This document shows, one piece after another, positions 28,398-36,528 of a DNA stretch of 36,528 nt; the stretch's first letter is position 1; each line of letters starts with the position of its first letter. Made by a program: the position numbers and the translations under genes. The notes below the pieces were generated by a model. The model was not told where the DNA came from. It did not search any database and worked only from the letters and a program-made list of their open reading frames with translations. This stretch comes from an uncultured Bacilli bacterium (GTDB lineage: Bacteria; Bacillota_I; Bacilli_A; RF39; UBA660), in the NCBI GenBank assembly GCA_947591455.1, contig CANQDC010000006.1, positions 1 through 36,528 of the forward strand. Reading direction: 5' to 3'.

Positions 28398-29552
28398 TCA
28401 CCATATTTTTTTATATTGCTCTACTATATAATTCCAAGTATATTCACTTTTAATTCTATCTTTTGCCATTTTTTCATATTTTTTTATTGTTTTTTCATCA
28501 AATTGATCAGCCATTTCAATGATTCTTTTTAAATCATTTTCTTTTTTACTAAAATATAAACTGGATAATTTACCAACTTCCACATTATATATCGCATTAT
28601 ATAAAATATTTATTTTAGTATTCGCAAGAGCTTCTAAAAGACTAGGATTCGTTCCTCCAGCACTATGTCCATGAATATAAGCATAAGCATTCTGTCTTAA
28701 ATAAATGATTGACTCTTTTTCATAAACACTCCCAATAAATTTAATACGTTTATCTTTTAAAAAATTGGTTTTCACTTTTAAATCATGGTAAAACTTATTT
28801 TCTTCCACATTCGATACAATGACTAAATCTCTATTCGTATTTGATTTCATAAATTCTTCAATAATAAGTTCATAATTATTTTCTGGTACAAATCTTCCTA
28901 CGATTAAATAATAATTATTTTCTTGTATTTTAAATTTTTTAAAAAGTTCCTCTACATGCTTATTTTTTAAAACTTTTTTTTGCAAATAAGCACCATAAGC
29001 TATAAAATAAGTTTTCTTTTTATATTTTTCATATTTGGTATCTACATAGTCTTTGATCGCTCTAGAATCACAAATAATTCCATTACTATATTTTACCATA
29101 AATCTTTCACTAATTTTAAAACATTGTTTAATCCACCATGACCATTTTTCTCTTTTCCATTCTAATCCATCGGGATTTAAATAGATTGGTATTTTTCTTT
29201 TCCGTAAAGGATGTACTAAAAATGGATAAAGTGGACCCATACGACATCCTAAAATATAAATGGTTACGTTTTCTAACTTTTGCTTTTTTATATATTTATT
29301 TATTTTAAATAAAGCTTTTATTGCATAAATAAACATAGTAGCAAAACCCATATTCGGAGAATATATTTGTAAACATGAAACCTTGTCTTTTTCAATAATT
29401 TGATTTTTTTCTTGTTTCTTCTTTGTTAATTCTGGCACATGAAATTGAACATTTTGATCTTGATAATTCTGAATTAAATTTGTTACAAATGTTTCCCATC
29501 CTCCATAATTTGCTTTGTATCCACGTGCTCCAATGATAATTATATTTTTCAT
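28398..29552 (-). CDS. GT4 family glycosyltransferase with DUF1972-type N-terminus (rhamnosyltransferase-like)
   Basis: 384 aa; 'IIIIGARGYKANYGGWETFVTNLIQNY', 'YLIVGRFVPENNYELIIEEF'. Confidence 0.9.
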   Translation of the reverse strand: MKNIIIIGARGYKANYGGWETFVTNLIQNYQDQNVQFHVPELTKKKQEKNQIIEKDKVSCLQIYSPNMGFATMFIYAIKALFKINKYIKKQKLENVTIYILGCRMGPLYPFLVHPLRKRKIPIYLNPDGLEWKREKWSWWIKQCFKISERFMVKYSNGIICDSRAIKDYVDTKYEKYKKKTYFIAYGAYLQKKVLKNKHVEELFKKFKIQENNYYLIVGRFVPENNYELIIEEFMKSNTNRDLVIVSNVEENKFYHDLKVKTNFLKDKRIKFIGSVYEKESIIYLRQNAYAYIHGHSAGGTNPSLLEALANTKINILYNAIYNVEVGKLSSLYFSKKENDLKRIIEMADQFDEKTIKKYEKMAKDRIKSEYTWNYIVEQYKKIW

Positions 29553-29556
29553 ATCA

Positions 29557-30417
29557 TCACTTCCTAAATATGTTGATTATATATGATACTGTTAAATTCA
29601 CATAATAAGAAAAACGTATTAAAATTAATTTAAATATATCTAATTTATTTATATATTTTTCATAATAATATTGACTTTCTTTTAATATTTTAAATTTATT
29701 TATACGATTGATACTTTTATCCACACTTTGACTTAATGCATGAATAATGGTTACATCATTATCAATGTACGTTTTATATCCTAAATCTTTCAGCTTTTTG
29801 CCAATAATAATTTCTTCATAATATAAAAAAGTATTCTCATCAAAAAAATGAATCTTTTTAAAAATATCTTTTTTTATGATAAAAAAACAGCCTTTCACTA
29901 CATCAACTTGTGTTAAATGGGTTTGATACTCTTCTTCTTTATAACTTAGTATTTTATTTTCTAAAAAATGAAAAAAAGGAATATTGGCGACTATTTCTGA
30001 TTGAAAAGTTGGTAATTTCCATCCTCTAGAGATTCCTAGGGGTTCTTGTATCGTTGGAGCAATCACAGCTACTTCTTTATTTTTTAAATTAGCTACTAAC
30101 TTATCAATGTCTTCTTCTTTTACAATTATATCAGGATTCGATATGATAATATTATCAATCTCATAATTCTTTAGTAAATAATTTATACCAATATTATTTC
30201 CAGCTCCATAGCCACGGTTTTCGTCTGCTACAACGATTTTAATTTTTTTATTTTCATAAGCTTTTAATTTTTGGACTGAATTATCTGTACTATGATTATC
30301 AACAACAATAATCGCATCTAAATTTTTAAATTTTTTAATATCTTCTAACATTAAAATTGTATTTTCACTATCATTGTAATTTAATATTACGATTCCATTT
30401 TTCATATTTACCCTCAA
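29557..30417 (-). CDS. GT2 family glycosyltransferase
   Basis: 286 aa; 'GIVILNYNDSENTILMLEDIK', 'VVDNHSTDNSVQKL', 'NRGYGAGNNIGINYLLKN'. Confidence 0.9.
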   Translation of the reverse strand: MRVNMKNGIVILNYNDSENTILMLEDIKKFKNLDAIIVVDNHSTDNSVQKLKAYENKKIKIVVADENRGYGAGNNIGINYLLKNYEIDNIIISNPDIIVKEEDIDKLVANLKNKEVAVIAPTIQEPLGISRGWKLPTFQSEIVANIPFFHFLENKILSYKEEEYQTHLTQVDVVKGCFFIIKKDIFKKIHFFDENTFLYYEEIIIGKKLKDLGYKTYIDNDVTIIHALSQSVDKSINRINKFKILKESQYYYEKYINKLDIFKLILIRFSYYVNLTVSYIINIFRK

Positions 30418-30469
30418 TATAATTCTATCATGTCTATTCAGAAAAACCTATAAATTTTTAATTATAGAC

Positions 30470-32749
30470 TTATTTTTTAAAAACTTTTAAAAGAATAGAT
30501 TTCGTATTTTCATAGTTATATTCATTACTTTTTTCTTTAGCAGCAGCAATTAATTTATTTTTTTCTTTCTTTTTCATATTCAGTTCAGAAATTATTTTTT
30601 CTGCTAATTGTTTATAATCTGTTGGATCAAAAGTTATACTATTTACTTGATCGATTAAATAATCACTTGGACCATATTTATTGCTGCCAATGATTAAAGT
30701 TTCACAAGCCATTGCTTCTAATCCTGTAAGTCCTAAAGATTCACTTTTTCTTCTTGTTGGATAGATATATGCTTCTAAGGAATTATAAACATCTACTAAT
30801 TCTGATTGAGAAACAAGTGGTCTTCTTTCTACATAGGAAGATACTTTATACTTTTTAATCATTTCATCTAATCTATCTTCTTCGCTGCCATTTCCGACAA
30901 TTAAGAATTTTATCTTTTTTAACTTCTCCGCTTTTTTTAATTCGTTGATTGCCAATATGAGTGTATCATATCCTTTATCTTTTTCAATCCGCGCTATAAA
31001 ACCAAAATATTTTATATCTTCTTTTAATCCTATCTTTTGCTTAGCTATCTTCATATTTTCTTTTTTAAATATTTGGACATTTACTCCACCCGATGGATAA
31101 ACAACAACTTTATTTTTTGCAATTTTGAAATTTTTAATTACAATATTTTTAAAATAAGTAGAAGGAACAATGATACTATCCGCACTTTTTATAAATATGT
31201 TACTTAATTTTAAATATCTTTCATCTACTTTGGTATCCCCTACTAGATCATTTCCATGTCCATTTAAAACTAATTGAGTATTTCTAGATAAAATATAAGG
31301 TAAATAAACTCCCACAGCGGAATGAGAAATAAAATGAACATATATATAGTCATAATTCTCAAACGTTGCTTTTATAAACGATACACCACATAATTTTATA
31401 TAAGCAATTAGTTTTTTTATTTTATTTGTCGTTTTTGTCATAACCACTAAATCTATACTATATCCTGCTTCTTTTAATAATTGGTAAGTATTCAATACAA
31501 AAGAACCATAGGAAGGATTTTTACTGCTTGGATACATATTTGAAACGAATAGAATGTTTTTCTTCTCTTTTCCATGGTCGTTTTTTGATATTAAAAATAC
31601 TAAAGCTAGATAAGTTGTCACCATAGGACTTAGTAATACATGTCCAGAAAAACAAGAGATTACTACCATTAAAATAAAGCTTAATTTATATACAGGTTTT
31701 AACTTTGTTTGCTTTAGGGAATAGACAAAAAAGAATAAATAAAAAGCGAATCCAATTATTCCGATACTATAAAAAATATCAAAAATATCTATTTCAATAT
31801 TTTTCTTTGCCAGTATTTTTTCTTGTCCTAACCCTAACATTTTTTCTAAAGGAGTACTTTTTACATAGTCTTGATTTATATTTTCTAAAAAAGTAAGGCG
31901 ATTACTATAGACAATATGATCTATATTTTCTAACGTAAATAGCTCACTTATATGATCAATTTGATAATAATTTAACGAAGTTTCTACATTATGATATAAA
32001 TCCATTTTTGGTATATAAACAATACCTGCTAATAAAATAGCTCCAATAAATAGTAAAACTTTTAATTGATTTTGAAAAAAATATTTTTTGATATTGTCTT
32101 TTCGGCGCACTATAAAATAGAAAATAATGATCCCTACACTTGCATAGTACGTCTTTGTTCCTAATAAATAAGTGGTCATTACTAATAAGAAAATAAAAAT
32201 GATTTGCAATAAATAGCTATTACTTTCTAATAAATATAAAATTACTATGGGAAGTAATGTAATAAAAATGTTAATTAATTCATTTCCAATATAAAAATAA
32301 GAAAAATACATGGATTTATTTGGATATATTTCATTCATATTATGCCCCAGTCCAAAACAAAAAGGCACTAAATACAAAAGTAAGTAAAAAAGAAAAATAT
32401 ACATAATTGTTTTTTTGGTTATTTTGCTATTTTCGTAAATTGAGAAAAAGAGAATTAAGAGTGGCAGATAAAATATTTTTACCATATTCGTTAATTCAAC
32501 CATTACATTATGAGGATATAGGATTAAATAAAGAAAATAGATAATAAAATAAAAGCCCATGAATAGAAAGATTTTTTTATTTGGATAATACTTTACTAAA
32601 TAAAGAATAACGATTATTAAAAAAAGGCCCTTTATCCAAATTCCGAAACTATAATTCATATTTTCCCATGATAAAATTCCTGTTAAGAAATCAATAAAAG
32701 GAAATAAAAGGAATATATATGGAAGTATAAAATCTAATTTTTTTTTCAT
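30470..32749 (-). CDS. O-antigen ligase/polymerase-like membrane domain fused to a C-terminal GT4 glycosyltransferase
   Basis: 759 aa; N-terminal half of about 395 aa polytopic (Wzy/WaaL-like), then 'NILFVSNMYPSSKNPSYGSFVLNTYQLLKEAGYSIDLV' and 'YFGFIARIEKDKGYDTLILAINEL...SESLGLTGLEAMACETLIIGSN'. Confidence 0.82.
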   Translation of the reverse strand: MKKKLDFILPYIFLLFPFIDFLTGILSWENMNYSFGIWIKGLFLIIVILYLVKYYPNKKIFLFMGFYFIIYFLYLILYPHNVMVELTNMVKIFYLPLLILFFSIYENSKITKKTIMYIFLFYLLLYLVPFCFGLGHNMNEIYPNKSMYFSYFYIGNELINIFITLLPIVILYLLESNSYLLQIIFIFLLVMTTYLLGTKTYYASVGIIIFYFIVRRKDNIKKYFFQNQLKVLLFIGAILLAGIVYIPKMDLYHNVETSLNYYQIDHISELFTLENIDHIVYSNRLTFLENINQDYVKSTPLEKMLGLGQEKILAKKNIEIDIFDIFYSIGIIGFAFYLFFFVYSLKQTKLKPVYKLSFILMVVISCFSGHVLLSPMVTTYLALVFLISKNDHGKEKKNILFVSNMYPSSKNPSYGSFVLNTYQLLKEAGYSIDLVVMTKTTNKIKKLIAYIKLCGVSFIKATFENYDYIYVHFISHSAVGVYLPYILSRNTQLVLNGHGNDLVGDTKVDERYLKLSNIFIKSADSIIVPSTYFKNIVIKNFKIAKNKVVVYPSGGVNVQIFKKENMKIAKQKIGLKEDIKYFGFIARIEKDKGYDTLILAINELKKAEKLKKIKFLIVGNGSEEDRLDEMIKKYKVSSYVERRPLVSQSELVDVYNSLEAYIYPTRRKSESLGLTGLEAMACETLIIGSNKYGPSDYLIDQVNSITFDPTDYKQLAEKIISELNMKKKEKNKLIAAAKEKSNEYNYENTKSILLKVFKK

Positions 32750-33183
32750 TATTCCTCACCATTTCTTTCTTTTTTAAAAACAAATAATTTACTAAATATA
32801 TAATTTAAGATTGTTACAATTACCTGTGAAATTAGTTTAGCAATTGTATCACTTAAAGAAAATATAGTTACTGCAATAAACATTGTTCCCATATCTAAAA
32901 AAAGAGTTAAAAGACGCGAGGTGAAAAAGGAAATCATTTCTTTTCCATATTTTTTCGTTTTGCTTTTAAAAACAAATCTTTTATTTGTAATAAAAGCAAA
33001 TAAAACAGCTAAAATCCAGGAAATCACATTCGCTACTTGTAATTCCAAAGGATTGGTAGCAGTTAAAAATGTATGAACACATATAAAATATGTAGCCATG
33101 CTAACAACGGTTGTTAAAATACCAACAATTAAATAATTAATAATTTCTGCATATTTTTTATATATTCTTTTTATTTTTTTCAT
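32749..33183 (-). CDS. GtrA family membrane protein
   Basis: 144 aa, four TM segments; 'INYLIVGILTTVVSMATYFICVH', 'ISWILAVLFAFITNKRFVFKS', 'NYIFSKLFVFKK'. Confidence 0.93.
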   Translation of the reverse strand: MKKIKRIYKKYAEIINYLIVGILTTVVSMATYFICVHTFLTATNPLELQVANVISWILAVLFAFITNKRFVFKSKTKKYGKEMISFFTSRLLTLFLDMGTMFIAVTIFSLSDTIAKLISQVIVTILNYIFSKLFVFKKERNGEE

Positions 33184-34231
33184 ATTTTTTTCCTTTACTT
33201 CGTTTAAATAAAATATCTGTTTTTAATACGATAAATAAAAATATTACCATTAATCCCATATAAATAAAAATCGCATTTGTGGTATCTCCTAAAGTATAGA
33301 AAATAGAGATTCCCGCAAATAAAATATCAATGGCATATATAATTAACAAAGATGTGCGTGTCGAAAATTGCATTTTTAATAATTGATGATGAAGATGTTG
33401 TTTATCTGGACTATTAAATGGATTTTGACCTTTTAAAATTCTTCTTATAATCGAAAAAGCTACATCAATAATTGGAGTTGCTAAAATTATTAAAGGTATT
33501 AATAAAGATGTAAATGTGGCAGTCTTATAGCCAAGTAAAGCCGTTACTGCAATAATAAAACCAAGTAAATTGCTTCCGGTATCTCCTAAATAAACTTGAG
33601 CTGGTGGAAAATTATAAACTAAAAAGCCTAAAGTAGATCCAAGCATGATTAAAGCTAAGGTAGTATCTAGCCCTTCTTTCATATTCATAATGAATGCTAT
33701 AATCGCAATCGTAAAAAAGTATATAGAACATACCCCAGAACATAATCCATCTAAACCATCCGATAAATTAATAGCATTTATTATAGCTACAATTAAAATT
33801 ATAGTAAGAATATAATTCCATGGCGCAACAAAATTTAGGTTTAAGCCTAAAATAGAAAGATAATCTATTGTAATATTGCCATAAAAAACAATAATTCCAG
33901 CAGCAAGAATTTGTACTAATAATTGATACTTGGCTTTAATAGGATTAATATCATCAATCATACCCATTAAAACTAAAATAAAACTTCCCATTAAAATGGA
34001 TAACATTTGAATACTACTTCGTGCATATAACATATATCCTAATAAAAAAGAGAAAAAAATAGCTAATCCTCCTAATGTCGGCATGGGAACTTTATTTAAT
34101 CTTCTTGCATTAGGATAATCTAAAGCATTTATATGAATCGCAATTTTTTTTACGATAGGTGTTGCTATCATACTACAAAGAAAAGTTATAAAAACGATTA
34201 TAAAAACATTGTGTCCGTTTACAAAATACAT
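33158..34231 (-). CDS. undecaprenyl-phosphate N-acetylhexosamine-1-phosphate transferase (WecA/TagO/MraY superfamily)
   Basis: 'PNARRLNKVPMPTLGGLAIFFSF', 'GMIDDINPIKAKYQLLVQI', 'NAINLSDGLDGLCSGV', 'YLGDTGSNLLGF', 'PFNSPDKQHLHHQLL'. Track ORF starts at GTG 34240; the ATG at 34231 is better spaced from the SD aggag. Confidence 0.95.
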   Translation of the reverse strand: MYFVNGHNVFIIVFITFLCSMIATPIVKKIAIHINALDYPNARRLNKVPMPTLGGLAIFFSFLLGYMLYARSSIQMLSILMGSFILVLMGMIDDINPIKAKYQLLVQILAAGIIVFYGNITIDYLSILGLNLNFVAPWNYILTIILIVAIINAINLSDGLDGLCSGVCSIYFFTIAIIAFIMNMKEGLDTTLALIMLGSTLGFLVYNFPPAQVYLGDTGSNLLGFIIAVTALLGYKTATFTSLLIPLIILATPIIDVAFSIIRRILKGQNPFNSPDKQHLHHQLLKMQFSTRTSLLIIYAIDILFAGISIFYTLGDTTNAIFIYMGLMVIFLFIVLKTDILFKRSKGKKYEKNKKNI

Positions 34232-34359
34232 ATAATACACTCCTAAAATGTATTATACCTTAATTCCGTAAAAAAATGAAGAAAAAGAAATTTTTCGTAA
34301 AATAAAACTGGTCTATTTTATAAATTTATTTTTTCATAAAACAAGGAAAAGATAAATTT

Positions 34360-35256
34360 ATGTTGTATATGAAAAGTAGAGGTGATCATAAATTGAAAGT
34401 AGAAATAAAAAAATTAGAGAATATTAATATGTTAAATGATGCTATGTTTAAAGCCGTGTTTCGAAGTGTAGAAGCCAGAAAAATGGTAGCTACATTTTTA
34501 AGTAGAATCACTGGTATTGAAGAAAGTATTTTAGAAAAAGCTGAGTATCAAGGAGGAGAATTAGTAAAAAATAATATTAAAGAAAAAGGAAAAGTATCTG
34601 ATATCATTGTTAAGATTCAAGATGATAACAAGATCATTTTGGAAATGAATCAATTTGTAAGTAATTATATATTTGAAAAAAATATGAGTTATGCATTTAC
34701 CATGTTTGCAGAGACCATACCTTTAAGAGCGAAAAGATATCCATATGTGTATTTAATAAATTTGGATAATTTTAATAAGTTTAAAACAAAAGAAGGAATA
34801 TTACATTTTAAAATACGAGATGAATATGGTCATATAGAAACAGAACACTATCAATCAATTCACTTAATTCTTGAAAATATAATAGATGAAAAGTATAATG
34901 GGGATAAAGAAATAAAAAAGACAGTTGAGTTTTTAAAGAAGAATAATCTAGAAGAAATGAAGAAAGAATATGGGAGTGATGAGAAATATATGGCAGCAGT
35001 AAGAAGAGTGGAAGATTTATCAACCGATCCAAACTTTATCGGGTATTATGATGAAAAAGAAGCGATACAACAAGATTTAGATGACATGTGGGAGACCGGG
35101 TATGATGAAGGAGAGAAAAAAGGTCTTGAACAAGGAATTAAAACAGAAAAAATAGAAATAGCTAAGAAACTCATAGAAATGGATGGAATTGAAAAAGCAA
35201 GCTTAATTACTGGACTATCTATAGAAGAACTTCAAAAAATAAAAGAAGATAAATAA
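34360..35256 (+). CDS. Rpn family recombination-promoting nuclease / putative PD-(D/E)XK transposase
   Basis: 298 aa; 'MLNDAMFKAVFRSVEARKMVATFLSRITGI', 'GKVSDIIVKIQDDNKIILEMNQFVSNYIFEKNMSYAFTMFA' (D...ExN core). Alternative TTG start at 34393 has a good SD (aggtgat). Confidence 0.9.
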   Translation: MLYMKSRGDHKLKVEIKKLENINMLNDAMFKAVFRSVEARKMVATFLSRITGIEESILEKAEYQGGELVKNNIKEKGKVSDIIVKIQDDNKIILEMNQFVSNYIFEKNMSYAFTMFAETIPLRAKRYPYVYLINLDNFNKFKTKEGILHFKIRDEYGHIETEHYQSIHLILENIIDEKYNGDKEIKKTVEFLKKNNLEEMKKEYGSDEKYMAAVRRVEDLSTDPNFIGYYDEKEAIQQDLDDMWETGYDEGEKKGLEQGIKTEKIEIAKKLIEMDGIEKASLITGLSIEELQKIKEDK

Positions 35257-35280
35257 TTAACTTATTTCATAAAAAATATG

Positions 35281-35320
35281 AAAATCTTTCCATGATAGAA
35301 TAAAAGAATGGAAAGATTTT
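35281..35320 (+). terminator. putative intrinsic terminator downstream of the Rpn-family gene
   Basis: perfect 12-bp stem aaaatctttcca (35281-35292) / tggaaagatttt (35309-35320), followed by t. Confidence 0.75.
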
Positions 35321-35450
35321 TGATTATAAAAGAAAACTTACTCAATAATCGTAATTCAAATAACATAAAAAAAATTAATATTCGATGTTACTCCATCTGA
35401 ACATTAATTCTTATTATTTTTATATAGTTTCTCTAGAACTAAGTCCTATT

Positions 35451-36521
35451 TTAATCAATCAAAAACCGAGGGCGAACGCCAAGTGATTTAGACGCATTGG
35501 TGACATGGGAATCACCGGTGTCCATGGCAGAAGCAAAAGCAGCCGAAAACGATACATCTTTTAACCAATAATGAAATCTAGTAGTTCCGTAACCATTAAT
35601 GAATTCAGGCTTTAGTTGAAAAATCGCATACTGACGATTATCTATTCCTGTATCATACATACTTGATGATGTTACAGTAGTACCATATACATTTACTTCA
35701 CTCATTAAATCTAGTTTTCTACTATACCAATCCCATGCATTACTAGCACCTGATACATTAATATATTTATTTAAAGCTTCTGTATTTACTGACTTACTTA
35801 ATAAATTTCGATATTCTATTATATGTTCTCCAAAAACTGGTTGAATATATGTGTTTAATACATTTGGCAATGTTATTTCAACCATATCACTATTTGCATA
35901 GCCACCTTCTGTTGTATCACTTTCATTCATTGCAGCACTTTCCAATGGGGTTGCAGGTATAATGGTTACATGATGTTTGGTTAATTCTGATCTTCCAGAA
36001 TGTAAATAATTATCTAGATCTGCTATTAACCATTTAATAGATTTCCCATCAATATTTGTTGTTATATAATCTCCTACATAGATATCATCGAATGTTCCAT
36101 CACTAATTTGTTTATAAAACTCATCTGGTTTTGTTTGAAAAAAATTTGTTAAGTCTTTCCCTCGATATGTATTTCTTCTTAATGCGGCTCCGGCATCAAT
36201 ATAGTTTTGATATTCTTCTTTACTTAGATTACTTGCAAAGGCTATATTACATTTACTATCACTCGTTATATTATCTATCTTTAAATTCCAAGCATTATAA
36301 TCCCATTCACCTTCTGTTTCATTATTACATGTTACACTTACTCGATAGTATTTATCATTACTTGCTTTTCTACCTGGTACTTTATCTTCTTTATTTTGAT
36401 CTACTGTAATGGCTACTTTTACATCATAACCAAAATCAGGTATTGTTCCCCTTATTACATTATAGCTTTTGTTCTCCTGGTAACTAGCATAACTTCTATA
36501 AATTATACCCCCCCCCCAGGA
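35451..36521 (-). CDS. C-terminal part of a DUF6273-like protein (N-terminus beyond the window, across a G10 tract)
   Basis: The track ORF begins at an internal TTG (35945), but the frame stays open to 36521 (357 codons). 'WLIADLDNYLHSGRSELTKHHVTIIPATPLESAAMNESDTTEGGYANSDM' and C-terminal 'YWLKDVSFSAAFASAMDTGDSHVTNASKSLGVRPRFLID' match DUF6273-type patterns. Confidence 0.75.
   Translation of the reverse strand, partial: SWGGGIIYRSYASYQENKSYNVIRGTIPDFGYDVKVAITVDQNKEDKVPGRKASNDKYYRVSVTCNNETEGEWDYNAWNLKIDNITSDSKCNIAFASNLSKEEYQNYIDAGAALRRNTYRGKDLTNFFQTKPDEFYKQISDGTFDDIYVGDYITTNIDGKSIKWLIADLDNYLHSGRSELTKHHVTIIPATPLESAAMNESDTTEGGYANSDMVEITLPNVLNTYIQPVFGEHIIEYRNLLSKSVNTEALNKYINVSGASNAWDWYSRKLDLMSEVNVYGTTVTSSSMYDTGIDNRQYAIFQLKPEFINGYGTTRFHYWLKDVSFSAAFASAMDTGDSHVTNASKSLGVRPRFLID
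36508..36517 (-). repeat. C10 (G10 on coding strand) homopolymer tract at the upstream edge of the DUF6273-like ORF
   Basis: aattataCCCCCCCCCCaggatcacact read directly. Confidence 0.98.
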
Positions 36522-36528
36522 TCACACT

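Noticed and set aside
31705-31896. Plus-strand ORF of 63 aa
   Set aside because: Antisense to the polymerase-like/GT4 fusion
34808-35032. Minus-strand ORF of 74 aa, His/Leu-rich
   Set aside because: Antisense to the Rpn-family nuclease gene
36131-36409. Plus-strand ORF of 92 aa, Tyr/Leu/His-rich
   Set aside because: Antisense to the DUF6273-like frame, which runs open to 36521; no recognisable domain
1-36528. CRISPR array, tRNA or rRNA genes
   Set aside because: No regularly spaced direct repeats, and no tRNA or rRNA signature seen by eye; a tRNAscan/Infernal run would be decisive

Overview
AT-rich, Firmicutes/Mollicutes-like chromosomal window. From the left: a DUF975-type membrane protein, recG and a full-length pyruvate:ferredoxin oxidoreductase (nifJ). 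Then comes a cell-surface glycan locus of about 27.7 kb (6568-34240), entirely on the minus strand. It holds a WecA/TagO-like initiating transferase, GtrA, a polymerase-like/GT4 fusion, many glycosyltransferases, an ABC exporter pair, a Wzx flippase, UDP-galactopyranose mutase, a DUF4422 protein, a frameshifted acyltransferase-3, and, unexpectedly, a glycyl-radical enzyme with its own activase. To the right are a plus-strand Rpn/PD-(D/E)XK transposase-family nuclease and the C-terminal part of a DUF6273-like protein. The strongest unusual signals are: (1) two 10-bp C/G homopolymer tracts in an otherwise AT-rich sequence. One splits the acyltransferase, where loss of one G restores a 330-aa ORF. 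The other lies at the upstream edge of the DUF6273-like ORF. Both fit slipped-strand phase variation. (2) A complete glycyl-radical enzyme/activase pair embedded in the glycan operon. (3) A WbdD-like methyltransferase + kinase-like + coiled-coil protein next to the ABC exporter. (4) Two structured intergenic regions, each with a TTGACA-N17-TATxAT-like promoter leading into hairpins. No tRNA, rRNA or CRISPR array was recognised. Family calls come from reading motifs in the supplied translations; no database search was run.
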